Shown: piece by piece, positions 1 to 9,344 of the stretch
How positions within the stretch are numbered: the stretch's first letter is position 1
How the letters are laid out: the number at the start of each line of letters is the position of its first letter
Assembly (NCBI GenBank): GCA_913775715.1
Contig: CAJYMC010000008.1
Coordinates: 62,001-126,000, forward strand
Direction: 5' to 3'
Source of the DNA: an uncultured Exiguobacterium sp.
GTDB lineage: Bacteria > Bacillota > Bacilli > Exiguobacteriales > Exiguobacteriaceae
Length of the DNA: 64,000 nt
Made by a program: the position numbers and the translations under genes
The notes under the pieces: model-generated
Database searches by the model: none
Seen by the model: only the letters and a program-made list of their open reading frames with translations
Told to the model about the DNA's origin: nothing

Positions 1-534
1 AGGAGCTTCGAGTTGTACTTCAAGTGTTTGGTCATCGACTTTCTTGACACCGAGTTCATCGAGTTCAGCGTCTCCAGCCATGATTTTATTAGCGTTTTTC
101 AAATCTTGTAAAATGTACGCGTATTCTGCTGCTGTCTTTGGATCAAGAGCGCGTTTCCAAGCATAAATGAAATCATCTGCTGTGACGGCTGATCCATCTG
201 ACCATTTCGCATCTTTACGCAATTTAAACGTGTATGTTTTTTTATCGTCTGATACTTCGACACTTTCTGCGATTCCAGGTGTTGGCTTGTTATCGCCGTC
301 AAGACGATAGAGTCCTTCAAAGACGTTGTTCGTAACTATGATGGAAGTCGAGTCCGTCGTTTTCGTCGGATCGAGCTGAGGCACATCTGTCGTCGAAACG
401 AGCGTGACTTCCTTTTTCTTATTTTTCGAATCCGAGCCGCTTGCATTCTCATCATTTCCTTGCCCGCATGCAGCGACAGCAAGTAGTGCAATGCTGGATA
501 GTCCAGCAAAAGCAATTTTCGATGGCTTATTCAT
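1..534 (-). CDS. oppA: Peptide ABC transporter substrate-binding lipoprotein (N-terminal part; gene runs off the window)
   Basis: This is the extracytoplasmic oligopeptide-binding subunit of an Opp-type ABC importer, which would hand peptides to OppBC and OppDF. The visible N-terminus has a signal peptide and a lipobox (AVAAC, Cys about residue 23), then a low-complexity linker (NDENASGSDSKNKKK). The SBP_bac_5 domain follows, with the typical block VFEGLYRLDG and the segment AKWSDGSAVTADDF. The start is the ATG whose complement is at 532-534, after a G-rich run (reverse of 546-551). The rest of the gene lies before base 1, so its neighbours and peptide preference cannot be judged. Confidence 0.9.
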   Translation of the reverse strand, partial: MNKPSKIAFAGLSSIALLAVAACGQGNDENASGSDSKNKKKEVTLVSTTDVPQLDPTKTTDSTSIIVTNNVFEGLYRLDGDNKPTPGIAESVEVSDDKKTYTFKLRKDAKWSDGSAVTADDFIYAWKRALDPKTAAEYAYILQDLKNANKIMAGDAELDELGVKKVDDQTLEVQLEAP

Positions 535-643
535 GGAACGATGACCCCCCGAGAGTTAGTTTTAAATATTTCAGAAAAATGTGAACATATTGTTAATTTA
601 AGTGAAAGTGATTAAAAATGCAACATAAATTTTCAGATAATTC

Positions 644-1336
644 TTACTGATCAAGGTCTATATCCTCAATTTCAAGTGATTTTAAATAGTCATAAAGTAG
701 GAATAGGGTCAGCGAATGAGGGGAATACATCCGTAATGTTAATCGAATTGGAGTTCCTCGCATGCGTATATTCGTAATCCGAACACCTTTTTGTTCAAGG
801 GCGAAGATGATGTCGGATGGATCCAGATCAGCGGGAAGAAGTAAATGTGCGACGAGGACGTTCGCTTCAAATCGACTATTGTTGATGTGTCGCATTACCC
901 AAGTCAGACCTTCTAATAAGAGAAAGAGAAAGAGAACAAGAAAAATCGATTCCCAAATGAATCCGGCACCGACAGCAATCCCAATCCCACTTGCACTCCA
1001 TATAATGGCGGCAGTTGTTAGTCCGCTGACGATATCATGTGGTCGTCGTAATATGACACCAGCTCCGATGAAGCCGATTCCGGTAATGATTTGCGCGACA
1101 AGGCGCATCGGATCCATCTGGACATGAGTCGCCATATCGTGATAGAGCAGGACGGATTTAATGGAGACGATGGTTAAAAGACAGCTGATGAGGGTAATTA
1201 CGAGGCTAGTGCGTATACCGACCGGTTTATTTTTTATTTCACGCTCGAATCCGATGAAAATTCCAAGTGTAGCAGCCAATAGGAGTTTTAGAAGGTCTTC
1301 GAGCTGAAATACATGAATCCAGTTCATTCGTCTCAA
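644..1336 (-). CDS. MgtC/SapB family membrane protein
   Basis: The protein has 230 residues. It has four to five membrane helices in the first 140 residues, including the family signature region EREIKNKPVGIRTSLVITL and the block ITGIGFIGAGVILRR. A C-terminal soluble ACT-like tail follows. MgtC relatives influence magnesium homeostasis and F-type ATPase function in pathogens, but most Bacilli homologues are uncharacterised, so only the family is firm. It is transcribed away from the amino acid antiporter gene at 1442, and I see no strong terminator between it and the downstream oppA-like gene. No magnesium riboswitch is visible upstream. Confidence 0.88.
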   Translation of the reverse strand: MRRMNWIHVFQLEDLLKLLLAATLGIFIGFEREIKNKPVGIRTSLVITLISCLLTIVSIKSVLLYHDMATHVQMDPMRLVAQIITGIGFIGAGVILRRPHDIVSGLTTAAIIWSASGIGIAVGAGFIWESIFLVLFLFLLLEGLTWVMRHINNSRFEANVLVAHLLLPADLDPSDIIFALEQKGVRITNIRMRGTPIRLTLRMYSPHSLTLFLLYDYLKSLEIEDIDLDQ

Positions 1337-1344
1337 ATCCTTTC

Positions 1345-1372
1345 TTTACTTTAGAAGGTGATTTGTTATAAT
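1345..1372 (+). promoter_or_regulatory. Probable sigma-A promoter of the APC antiporter gene
   Basis: TTTACT at 1345-1350 and a perfect TATAAT at 1367-1372 are separated by 16 bases, about 70 bases before the ATG at 1442. Confidence 0.6.
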
Positions 1373-1441
1373 GACTTTTGTGTCTTTCGAATGAATATAC
1401 GTAAGATGTAATAGATATACGGAAAAAGGAAGTGTCTCATC

Positions 1442-2836
1442 ATGAATCAGCAAAAAATCGGCTTCTTTGCGCTCGCGGCAATGGTCATCGGGTCCATGGT
1501 CGGTGGAGGAGCTTTTAATCTTCCTGGTGCAATGGCCCAAAGTGCAAGCGCAGGACCTATCCTCATCGGATGGAGTATCACGGGGATCGGAATGATCATG
1601 CTGGCGCTTGTTTTCCAGCATCTCGCTAATAGTAAACCAGAACTTGAAGGTGGCATTTATGCTTACGCTCGTGAAGGGTTCGGACGTTTTGTCGGCTTTA
1701 ACAGTGCATGGGGATACTGGGTATCGGCCTGGATTGGAACAGTTGCGAACATCACGCTCGTGTTTAATGCGATTAGTTATTTCTTCCCGATTTTCGCGGC
1801 AGAAAATCGGATATTCCTTCTCTTCATGAGTATGGTCGTCATCTGGGGATTATTCTGGCTCGTCTCAAGCGGGATCAAGGAAGCGACCCTCGTCAATTTG
1901 ATTACGACGATCGCAAAGCTCGTCCCAATTTTAATTTTCATTCTATTGGTTGGAATCGCTTTTAATATCAAAACGTTCAATTTAGACGTCTGGGGAGAAG
2001 GAACAGAACTCGGCTCAATCTTCGATCAGGTAAAAGGAACAATGCTCGTCACGCTTTGGGCGTTCGTTGGTATTGAAGGGGCAGTTGTCTTGTCGAGTCG
2101 TGCTAAAAATCGAAGTGATGTCGGAAAAGCGACAGTAACAGGACTCGTTGGTGTGTTAGTCATCTATATCTTAATTTCGGTCTTATCACTTGGCGTCCTC
2201 AGTCAGGAGAAGTTAGCTGGACTGAAGGAACCGACGATGGCATATGTACTAGAGGCAGCAATCGGACCAGTCGGAGCGACGATCATCATGATTGGTTTAA
2301 TCATCTCACTATCCGGAGCACTTCTTGGATGGACGATTTTAGCTTCTGAGATTTCATATCTGGTTGCCAAAGATGGAGCGTTCCCGAAAGCGTTCGCTAA
2401 AACAAACCGGAAGGGTGCTCCAGTCGGTGCGCTGTTGATTACACAGATCGCGACACAAATTGTTGCCGGGATTGCGCTCTTCTCCGCACAAACGTATCTC
2501 GTTCTATCGAGTATTGCCGGGATTTGTGCCTTGTTACCGTATCTGTTATCAGCTTTGTACAGCATCCGGACTTCACGGGAAGAGCGGAATCGAAAAATGT
2601 TGCTCTTCTCGGTCATCGCATCGGCGTACTCGATCTGGCTCGTCTATGCGTCGGGCATCTGGTATATCGTCATTGCGGCATTAGTCTATGCTCCAGGAAT
2701 TCTCGCGTACGCGTTAGCAGAGCGAGAACAGCAACGGACGGGCATGTCACGTTATGAGTGGATTGCTAGCATGATTCTTGTTGTTCTAGCAGGAGTGGCT
2801 GTTTACGGAATGGTCGTAGGAGAAATTCAATTGTAA
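1442..2836 (+). CDS. APC-family basic amino acid/polyamine antiporter
   Basis: The protein has 464 residues and about 12-13 predicted membrane helices. It belongs to the amino acid-polyamine-organocation superfamily, and the N-terminal motif IGSMVGGGAFNLP followed by the GGIYAYAREGFG block matches the basic amino acid/polyamine antiporter (APA) group, which includes ArcD-type arginine/ornithine exchangers. It sits at the inner membrane. The ornithine aminotransferase gene rocD lies 2.3 kb downstream, which fits an arginine or ornithine substrate, but substrate specificity is inferred. It is monocistronic, with its own promoter and a strong terminator at 2848-2892. Confidence 0.88.
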   Translation: MNQQKIGFFALAAMVIGSMVGGGAFNLPGAMAQSASAGPILIGWSITGIGMIMLALVFQHLANSKPELEGGIYAYAREGFGRFVGFNSAWGYWVSAWIGTVANITLVFNAISYFFPIFAAENRIFLLFMSMVVIWGLFWLVSSGIKEATLVNLITTIAKLVPILIFILLVGIAFNIKTFNLDVWGEGTELGSIFDQVKGTMLVTLWAFVGIEGAVVLSSRAKNRSDVGKATVTGLVGVLVIYILISVLSLGVLSQEKLAGLKEPTMAYVLEAAIGPVGATIIMIGLIISLSGALLGWTILASEISYLVAKDGAFPKAFAKTNRKGAPVGALLITQIATQIVAGIALFSAQTYLVLSSIAGICALLPYLLSALYSIRTSREERNRKMLLFSVIASAYSIWLVYASGIWYIVIAALVYAPGILAYALAEREQQRTGMSRYEWIASMILVVLAGVAVYGMVVGEIQL

Positions 2837-2847
2837 GAAACGATATG

Positions 2848-2892
2848 AAAAAGAAGTCACGGTGATTTTTAAATCCACCGTGACTTCTTTTT
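2848..2892. terminator. Bidirectional rho-independent terminator
   Basis: A 17-bp perfect stem (AAAAAGAAGTCACGGTG and its complement) with A and T runs on both sides serves the convergent antiporter and EAL-protein genes. Confidence 0.9.
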
Positions 2893-2896
2893 GTGA

Positions 2897-4924
2897 TTAA
2901 GGTGTAAAAAATCGTTTTTCGACATCCTGTACAGATAGAGGTTCAGAGAAAATAAACCCTTGCATGTGCTGACACGATGTTGTTTTTAGATAATCTAACG
3001 CGTGTTCTGTTTCAACGCCTTCAGCGACAAGATTCAACTCTAGATTGCGACCGAGTTGAATGATGGAATCCAGCAATGCATGATCGTTTGACGCCAAACC
3101 ATCAATGAAGACTTTATCGATTTTTAACTCATCAATCGGAAAAGCACTGAGATACTGCAAAGAAGAATAGCCGGTTCCAAAATCATCGATCGATAAGCGG
3201 AAACCGAGTGACTTAATGAGATGCATCCGTTCGACCGTTCGTTGTGTCTGTAAAATCGCAATGTTTTCTGTCAACTCCAGTGTGACGGAAGATGGCGAAA
3301 CGAGTCGCTCCGTTACGATATGTTGCAACGTTCGAATAAAAGAGTCGCTTTGGAACTGATGTGGTGAGATGTTGATCGCCATCGTCAGTTTAGGATCAAT
3401 CGTCTGTTGCCACTTCGCGAGCTGTTCACATGCTTCGATGATGACCCAGTTGTTGATTGGTGTGATCAGTGAAGCTTCTTCAGCGAGTGGAATGAATTCA
3501 TCTGGTGGTATACTCCCGAGTGCCATGTGATTCCAGCGTAATAACGCTTCGAAGCCTTTAACGGCTTGTGTCTGAAGTTCAATGATTGGCTGATAAGCAA
3601 GATACAGGGATTGATCTTCGAGTGCCGTGAAGAGGGAGCGCTCGAGTTGGATTTTACGTGTGAATTGTGTGTCCATCTCGTGTGTTAAGTACTGAATCGT
3701 TCCGGTACCAATTGATTTTCCTGCGTATAGAGCTGTTTCGGAGCGACGATATAAATCTTCCAGTGTTTTGGCTTCCGACGGATAGACGGTGATCCCGAAT
3801 GTACAAGAAACGATGAGTGAATGACCGTTAATGTAATAAGGACGCTGCAGTGCTTGTTGTAACTTTCGAGCATACTGAAAAAGCAGATTGCTCGACGGTG
3901 CAGGTAACAAGACACCAAACAAATCACTCGTCGGATGAAAAGCAAGTACATCTGTCGTATGTTGCAAAAGACGCGTTGCCATTGCTTGAAGAAGTTGATC
4001 GCCGACATGTGTTCCAAACGAATCGTTGATGACTTTGAAACGATCGATATCGAACAAAATGAGTGCAATGGGATCATGTGATCCAGCAGACTGGAACAAT
4101 AGTTCCCCTTCACGTAAAAATCCTCGTTTATTTAATAAATGCGTCATCTCATGATGATGCACTAAAAAATCAAGTTCTTCTTCAAGCGCAGTTGTTTCCG
4201 TGATGTCGTTGCCGATGAACAGGTGCTGAAAACGAACGCCGTTCGCATCATAAATCGGAATCAATGTCGCTTGGAGATGTTTTCGTTCGCCCGTTTGCGA
4301 AGTGAGGCTAAGGCGACCAGACCAGGCTTTTCGTTCACGAAGTTGTGCACGAATCTCCGAAACGACGGGACTGGATGGGTCTAAGATGAGTGACCATGCT
4401 TGGTTGAGAAGCATCTCAGAACAATATCCTGTCACATCGATGAGTTGATCATTCGCGTATGTGATCGTTCCTCGTGCATCGAAGACAGCGACAGATGCGA
4501 TTTGATCGAATGCATAGCGCAAATCCATCAATCCTTGGAAGAGTGGTTTCATGTTCGTTTGTTGCTCAGCTGAAGGGATGCAGCAAGCAAAAGCGGCAAT
4601 AACGGTTCCTGTATCATCAAATAAAGGAGACAGAAGGAGAGTTGATGTTACAGAAGTGCCCGTCTTATGCAATAAGGAGGCATTCGGTAGTTGGACCGAT
4701 TGACGGCGTTCCAGGAAGGCACGCCAAATCTGATGACTGAATGCCATGTCTTCCTGTTCAAGAAGTGGAACAGTCTGACCCACTACTTCTTGTTGTGTCC
4801 AGCCCCACTGGCTTTCGGCTAGTTCATTCCAAGAGCGGATGGTCAAATCAGTATTCAGGATGAAAGCAGGTAAAGGGAATTCTTGAATGACGACTTCATA
4901 GGAATCAATGGTCGAACGATCCAT
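2897..4924 (-). CDS. PAS-PAS-GGDEF-EAL protein, probable c-di-GMP phosphodiesterase
   Basis: The protein has 675 residues from the ATG at 4924, which follows AAAGGAG at a 12-base spacing; an upstream in-frame start at 4996 lacks a site. Two PAS domains (about residues 10-240) sense an unknown signal. The GGDEF domain (about 250-410) has FDIDRFKVINDSFG, but the active-site motif is replaced by TSDLF, so diguanylate cyclase activity is unlikely. The EAL domain (about 420-670) keeps EALLRW, the ELTE motif, DDFGTGYSS and AEGVE, so hydrolysis of c-di-GMP to pGpG is expected. No membrane helix is seen, so it is cytosolic. It stands alone between two terminated units. Confidence 0.92.
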   Translation of the reverse strand: MDRSTIDSYEVVIQEFPLPAFILNTDLTIRSWNELAESQWGWTQQEVVGQTVPLLEQEDMAFSHQIWRAFLERRQSVQLPNASLLHKTGTSVTSTLLLSPLFDDTGTVIAAFACCIPSAEQQTNMKPLFQGLMDLRYAFDQIASVAVFDARGTITYANDQLIDVTGYCSEMLLNQAWSLILDPSSPVVSEIRAQLRERKAWSGRLSLTSQTGERKHLQATLIPIYDANGVRFQHLFIGNDITETTALEEELDFLVHHHEMTHLLNKRGFLREGELLFQSAGSHDPIALILFDIDRFKVINDSFGTHVGDQLLQAMATRLLQHTTDVLAFHPTSDLFGVLLPAPSSNLLFQYARKLQQALQRPYYINGHSLIVSCTFGITVYPSEAKTLEDLYRRSETALYAGKSIGTGTIQYLTHEMDTQFTRKIQLERSLFTALEDQSLYLAYQPIIELQTQAVKGFEALLRWNHMALGSIPPDEFIPLAEEASLITPINNWVIIEACEQLAKWQQTIDPKLTMAINISPHQFQSDSFIRTLQHIVTERLVSPSSVTLELTENIAILQTQRTVERMHLIKSLGFRLSIDDFGTGYSSLQYLSAFPIDELKIDKVFIDGLASNDHALLDSIIQLGRNLELNLVAEGVETEHALDYLKTTSCQHMQGFIFSEPLSVQDVEKRFFTP

Positions 4925-5062
4925 TACGTGCGCACGCTCCTTTATGATGAAAAGAGATGACGGTTCACTTGTCTTGTCTTTTCCCAATATATTCAATTCT
5001 TACGCATCGGAATCCTCTTAGGTTATACATTTTTTAGATGAAGATTATACAAGAAAATCTGC

Positions 5063-5087
5063 TATAATGATTTTGAAAGCGTTTTCT
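5063..5087 (+). promoter_or_regulatory. rocD -10 element and cre site
   Basis: TATAAT at 5063-5068 is followed by TGAAAGCGTTTTCT at 5074-5087, which matches 13 of 14 positions of the CcpA consensus TGWAANCGNTNWCA. A cre at the transcription start would give catabolite repression of rocD. The -35 region is weak. Confidence 0.7.
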
Positions 5088-5111
5088 AAAGAGCTATAAG
5101 GGGGAATCTCG

Positions 5112-6314
5112 ATGAATCAAACAGAGAAAATCATTCAACAGACAGAACAGTTCGGAGCACATAACTACCATCCACTTCCGATCGTTATTTCAGAAGCGGA
5201 GGGTGTTTTCGTCACGGATCCGGAAGGACGTCGTTATATGGATATGTTGAGTGCATACTCAGCCGTCAACCAAGGGCATCGTCATCCAAAAATCATCGAG
5301 GCTCTAAAACGACAAGCAGATAAGATCACGTTGACGTCACGCGCCTTCCACAATGATCAACTGGGCTTTTTCTATGAAAAAGTAGCGCAATTGACAGGGA
5401 AAGACATGGTGTTACCAATGAACACGGGTGCGGAAGCTGTCGAGACAGCGGTAAAAGCAGCACGTCGTTGGGCATATGAAGTGAAACAGATTCCAGGTGA
5501 TGCTGAAATCATCGTTTGTGAAGGAAACTTTCACGGTCGAACGATGACGGCCGTCTCGATGTCGACGGAAGCAGAATACCAACGTGGATTCGGACCGCTC
5601 CTTCCTGGAATCAAGACGATTCCATACGGCGATCTTGAGGCGTTAAAACAAGCAATCACAGAAAATACGGCAGCATTCATCTTGGAACCAATCCAAGGCG
5701 AAGCAGGAATTTTAATTCCGTATGATGGTTTCCTAAAAGATGCACAAGAAGTGTGTCGTGCTCAGAATGTTCTACTCGTATCCGATGAGATTCAATCTGG
5801 ACTTGGTCGTTCTGGTAAATGGTTTGCTTCTGATTGGGATGAAGTGACGCCAGACATGTATATCCTCGGTAAAGCACTGGGTGGTGGTGTATTCCCGATC
5901 TCATGTGTGGCTGCGAATAAAGATGTCCTTTCCGTCTTCAATCCAGGCTCACACGGCTCGACGTTCGGTGGAAATCCACTCGCTTGCGCCGTCTCGATTG
6001 CTTCACTTGAAGTATTAGAAGACGAAAAGTTACCGGAACGTTCACTCGAACTCGGTACGTACTTCATGGAGAAATTAAAACAAATCAACAACCCGATGAT
6101 TAAAGAAGTACGTGGACGTGGATTATTCATTGGTGTTGAATTAACAGAAGCAGCTCGACCATATTGTGAAGCGTTGAAGGAAAAAGGCTTGCTCTGTAAA
6201 GAAACACATGAGACCGTCATTCGCTTTGCACCACCGCTCGTCATCACAAAAGAAGAGTTGGATTGGGCGTTCGAACGGATTGAACAAGTATTAGGCGTTT
6301 CCGTCGCTCAATAA
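5112..6314 (+). CDS. rocD: Ornithine aminotransferase
   Basis: This PLP-dependent class III aminotransferase converts ornithine and 2-oxoglutarate to glutamate semialdehyde and glutamate, in the arginine/ornithine catabolic route. It has 400 residues, the usual length. Visible features are the [13 protein letters not shown] cofactor-phosphate region, the [11 protein letters not shown] block with the PLP-ring aspartate, and the Schiff-base lysine K254 in ILGKALGGG. The ATG follows AAGGGGG. It is a single-gene unit. The cre site at its promoter indicates CcpA control; no ArgR box is obvious. Confidence 0.95.
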   Translation: MNQTEKIIQQTEQFGAHNYHPLPIVISEAEGVFVTDPEGRRYMDMLSAYSAVNQGHRHPKIIEALKRQADKITLTSRAFHNDQLGFFYEKVAQLTGKDMVLPMNTGAEAVETAVKAARRWAYEVKQIPGDAEIIVCEGNFHGRTMTAVSMSTEAEYQRGFGPLLPGIKTIPYGDLEALKQAITENTAAFILEPIQGEAGILIPYDGFLKDAQEVCRAQNVLLVSDEIQSGLGRSGKWFASDWDEVTPDMYILGKALGGGVFPISCVAANKDVLSVFNPGSHGSTFGGNPLACAVSIASLEVLEDEKLPERSLELGTYFMEKLKQINNPMIKEVRGRGLFIGVELTEAARPYCEALKEKGLLCKETHETVIRFAPPLVITKEELDWAFERIEQVLGVSVAQ

Positions 6315-6400
6315 AAAGAATAGCTTTAGATTAAACAACAGTGGACAGGACGTTCACTGTTGTTTTTGTTTAGGTAAGTGTCAGTTTTGATACAGGAAAC

Positions 6401-6425
6401 GTTTGAAAATCAGTGACAAGGGAAC
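6401..6425 (+). promoter_or_regulatory. Sigma-B type promoter for csbD
   Basis: GTTTGA (6401-6406), a 13-base spacer and GGGAAC (6420-6425) match the sigma-B consensus GTTTAA-N12-14-GGGWAW closely. CsbD of Bacillus subtilis is a known sigma-B regulon member. Confidence 0.8.
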
Positions 6426-6468
6426 ATACAACTATCGCAAAAAAAACTTTTAAATGGGGGTAATGGAT

Positions 6469-6666
6469 ATGTCAAACAACAGTGGTCTCAATAAAAAAGT
6501 GGATGGTCTCGTCGATAAAGTAGCAGGTAAAGCAAAAGAAGCACTCGGTAAAGCAACAGGTGATAAATCGACAGAGCGCGAAGGTAAAAAAGATCAATTA
6601 AAAGGTGATGCGAAGAAAACGGTCGGAAACGTCCAACAAAATTTCGAAGATACGAATCGTCGCTAA
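6469..6666 (+). CDS. csbD: CsbD family general stress protein
   Basis: The protein has 65 residues and is small, hydrophilic and lysine-rich, with the CsbD repeat character KVDGLVDKVAGKAKEALGKA followed by a GD-rich, strongly charged second half. The molecular role of CsbD proteins is unknown; in B. subtilis the gene belongs to the sigma-B regulon. Of three in-frame ATGs (6454, 6463, 6469) I chose 6469 because the GGGGG at 6456-6460 then has 8-base spacing. The sigma-B type promoter just upstream supports the assignment. Confidence 0.9.
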   Translation: MSNNSGLNKKVDGLVDKVAGKAKEALGKATGDKSTEREGKKDQLKGDAKKTVGNVQQNFEDTNRR

Positions 6667-6685
6667 GACGGTTGCAACTTAATAG

Positions 6686-6722
6686 AAAAACCGGACTAGA
6701 GGATGACTCTAGTCCGGTTTTT
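6686..6722 (+). terminator. Terminator after csbD
   Basis: The stem AAAAACCGGACTAGA pairs with TCTAGTCCGGTTTTT across a short loop. Confidence 0.9.
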
Positions 6723-6779
6723 AGTGTCTGCTATAATGAATTTTTATATCACTAAAAAAAGATAATGAATAATTTGTAT

Positions 6780-6795
6780 AAAGGTCTAGTCATTT
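6780..6795 (+). promoter_or_regulatory. Putative NagR/DasR-type (dre) operator before nagE-like gene
   Basis: AAAGGTCTAGTCATTT contains GGTCTAGTC, 8 of 9 matches to the dre core GGTCTAGAC recognised by GntR-family GlcNAc regulators (NagR/YvoA, DasR). It would fall in the spacer of a weak promoter (TTGTAT at 6774-6779). Confidence 0.5.
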
Positions 6796-6823
6796 AGATA
6801 TTTATATGGAATAATTAAAAACG

Positions 6824-6837
6824 TAAAAGCGTTTACA
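6824..6837 (+). promoter_or_regulatory. cre site before nagE-like gene
   Basis: TAAAAGCGTTTACA matches 13 of 14 positions of the CcpA cre consensus and lies about 45 bases before the start codon. Confidence 0.7.
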
Positions 6838-6879
6838 TTGTTCTGTCATTATCGTTTTATTTAGGAAAGGGTGAAAGGT

Positions 6880-8388
6880 ATGTTGCAGTTTCTACAACGC
6901 ATTGGTAAAGCCTTGATGTTACCAATCGCAGTATTACCAGCTGCCGGAATCGTACTCCGATTAGGTTCAGCGGATATGTTAGATATTCCGTTGATGGTAG
7001 CAGCAGGAGGGGCTATTTTTGATAACCTTCCATTGATATTTGCCATCGGTGTCGCAATCGGTCTATCGATCGATGCGAGCGGGGCAGCAGGTCTTGCCGG
7101 AGCCATCGGGTATCTCGTCTTAAAGAACGGCGTCGACTCGATGAATAAGGATTACTCCAGTGCGCAGATTCAAGCAAAATATGATGCGATCGCCGCAATC
7201 GTCAATGATTCCTCGACTAAGGTCGACGGCGCGACACTTGGTTCGATCGCGAATCAGGCGACGCTCGGTTCAACCGTTAATATGGCGGTATTCGGTGGAA
7301 TCATCGCGGGTATCGTTGCCGGTCTTCTATACAATCGCTTCTACAACATTAAGTTGCCGGATTGGTTGGCGTTCTTCGGAGGTCGCCGTTTCGTTCCAAT
7401 CATTACATCAGCGGTCATGCTCGTGCTTGCTTTCATCTTTGGTTATGTGTGGCCGTTTATCGAGCAAGGCATCAATGGTGCCGGTGAGTGGATGGTTGGT
7501 CTTGGCGCAGGAGGCGCTGCTCTGTTTGGATTCTTTAACCGTCTTTTGATTCCTGTCGGCTTGCACCATGTCTTAAATAATATTTTCTGGTTCGTCTTTG
7601 GTTCGTACGAAAAAGCAGATGGTACGGTCGCGAATGGGGATATCGCACGTTTCTTTGCTGGAGATCCGACAGCGGGAATCTATCAAGCTGGTTTCTTCCC
7701 AATCATGATGTTTGCCTTACCGGCTGCAGCTTTTGCGATCGTCATGGCTGCGCGTAAAGAAAATCGAAAAGCAGTTGCTGGAGCGATGATTGGTCTTGGA
7801 TTGACGTCCTTCTTGACAGGGATCACGGAACCAATTGAGTTCTCGTTCATGTTCTTATCACCTGTTTTATATGTCATTCATGCAGTTTTAACAGGTCTAT
7901 CAATGGCGATCGTTAACTTACTCGGTATCTTACATGGCTTCTCTTTCTCGGCTGGTTTCATTGATTATGCCTTGAACTTCGGTATTGCAACAAAACCATT
8001 ACTTCTCATCCCGGTTGGTCTCGCGTTCGCGGTCGTCTACTACTTCCTGTTCTACTTCATGATCACGAAATTCGATTTGAAGACACCAGGTCGTGAAGAT
8101 GAATCGCTCGTCACAGACACGGGAGTCGTTTTAACAGATTCAGACGATAAATATGAGCAACAAGCAGCACGCATCTTCGCGGGGCTAAAAGGAACAGACA
8201 ACGTCACGTCGATTGATAACTGTGCGACACGCTTACGTCTTCAAGTCAAAGATCCAAGCATCATTGACGAAGCAGCGATTAAAGCGGCTGGAGCAAAAGG
8301 TGTCATGAAGATGGGTGCGACAAGTGTTCAAATCATCATTGGCACAGATGTTGAATTCGTTGCGGATGCGATGAAGCGACAGAAGTAA
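6880..8388 (+). CDS. nagE: PTS EIICB, N-acetylglucosamine type
   Basis: This membrane permease and phosphotransferase of the glucose/GlcNAc PTS family imports sugar with phosphorylation. It has 502 residues. The N-terminal EIIC domain (about 1-400) starts with the NagE/NagP-like LQRIGKALMLPIAVLPAAG and has roughly ten membrane segments and the substrate-site region GITEPIEF. The C-terminal EIIB domain has the phosphocysteine C448 in DNCATRLR. No EIIA is fused or adjacent, so it must borrow a glucose-type EIIA. I chose ATG 6880 over GTG 6871 because AGGAAAGG then has 9-base spacing. The dre-like and cre sites upstream favour GlcNAc as substrate. Confidence 0.88.
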   Translation: MLQFLQRIGKALMLPIAVLPAAGIVLRLGSADMLDIPLMVAAGGAIFDNLPLIFAIGVAIGLSIDASGAAGLAGAIGYLVLKNGVDSMNKDYSSAQIQAKYDAIAAIVNDSSTKVDGATLGSIANQATLGSTVNMAVFGGIIAGIVAGLLYNRFYNIKLPDWLAFFGGRRFVPIITSAVMLVLAFIFGYVWPFIEQGINGAGEWMVGLGAGGAALFGFFNRLLIPVGLHHVLNNIFWFVFGSYEKADGTVANGDIARFFAGDPTAGIYQAGFFPIMMFALPAAAFAIVMAARKENRKAVAGAMIGLGLTSFLTGITEPIEFSFMFLSPVLYVIHAVLTGLSMAIVNLLGILHGFSFSAGFIDYALNFGIATKPLLLIPVGLAFAVVYYFLFYFMITKFDLKTPGREDESLVTDTGVVLTDSDDKYEQQAARIFAGLKGTDNVTSIDNCATRLRLQVKDPSIIDEAAIKAAGAKGVMKMGATSVQIIIGTDVEFVADAMKRQK

Positions 8389-8390
8389 AG

Positions 8391-8428
8391 AAAAAACGAC
8401 CTTTCCTGAGCTCAGGAAAGGTCGTTTT
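8391..8428. terminator. Bidirectional terminator between nagE-like and EamA genes
   Basis: AAAAAACGACCTTTCCTGAG pairs with its near-perfect complement ending GTCGTTTT. Its distal arm overlaps the last codons of the convergent EamA gene. Confidence 0.85.
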
Positions 8429-9314
8429 GCTGTACGTTCGCAACAGGTGCTGTTTTGCTTGAGCGATAGATTGGATAAAAGATTCCGATCAAGATGATGA
8501 CGATCCCGATCCATTGGGAACTCATCAGATGTTCTCCTAGAATTAAGACGGAACAGATGACTGCTGTCGGTAGTTCAGCCGCTCCAAGTAAAGAAACGCT
8601 TGCTGGGGAGAGATGAGGCGCGCCAGCAGCAAATAAGAGCGGTGGTAAAATCAACGCGAACAGACCGAGCGGAATCGCGTATAACAAAAGTCCATTTTCG
8701 AAGTTCGCAGAGGACAAGAACGTCGTCGGTGGGTACATCGTCATGACGAAAGCAAGACCACCTGTCATCATGTAAAAACTTTTCTTAATGACGGGTAAAT
8801 GATTGGCGATGCGTCCACTGGCGAGTAAGAAAATGGAGAAGCTGACAGCCGCTCCAAGACCGAATAATGTTCCACGTAGGTCGAGTGGGCTCGAGTAAGC
8901 CGCACTCGCAAGAATGGCTCCACCAATGAGCAGAATCGCGGACAGGAAATGCGCACGACTAGGTAAGCGTCGGAATGCGAGCGCATCGATGATGACGCCA
9001 ATCCAAGTAAATTGAAATAAGAGAATGATTGCAACGGACGCGGATACGGTTTGAAGACTTTGATAGTACAGATAACCAGTTGTACCACTTGAGATACCGA
9101 TCAGCATGAGAAGACTAGCTGTTTTGAGATCGAGACGAAGATTTTTCGTAAATAAGGCAAGTCCGAAAATCATCAGCCAGCCGAAGAAAAATTGACTACC
9201 TGAAACGGCTGCTGAGTTGAATCCAGCGGCATATGCGAGTTTAACGATCGTTGAGAGGACACCATAACTGATAGCGCCGATGAGAACGAATAAAGTGGCT
9301 TTTGAGCGATGCAT
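8412..9314 (-). CDS. EamA family (DMT superfamily) transporter
   Basis: The protein has 300 residues and ten predicted membrane helices arranged as two EamA repeats (about residues 5-135 and 145-285). It is a drug/metabolite-type exporter or permease of the cytoplasmic membrane; the substrate is not predictable. The start at 9314 follows GGAGGG at suitable spacing; the longer frame to 9404 runs through the upstream hairpin and is rejected. The 3' end extends into the shared terminator. It lies downstream of the YkyA lipoprotein gene but is separated from it by a strong hairpin. Confidence 0.88.
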   Translation of the reverse strand: MHRSKATLFVLIGAISYGVLSTIVKLAYAAGFNSAAVSGSQFFFGWLMIFGLALFTKNLRLDLKTASLLMLIGISSGTTGYLYYQSLQTVSASVAIILLFQFTWIGVIIDALAFRRLPSRAHFLSAILLIGGAILASAAYSSPLDLRGTLFGLGAAVSFSIFLLASGRIANHLPVIKKSFYMMTGGLAFVMTMYPPTTFLSSANFENGLLLYAIPLGLFALILPPLLFAAGAPHLSPASVSLLGAAELPTAVICSVLILGEHLMSSQWIGIVIILIGIFYPIYRSSKTAPVANVQQNDLS

Positions 9315-9344
9315 GAATAATTTCCCTCCATTTTTAATAAAAAC

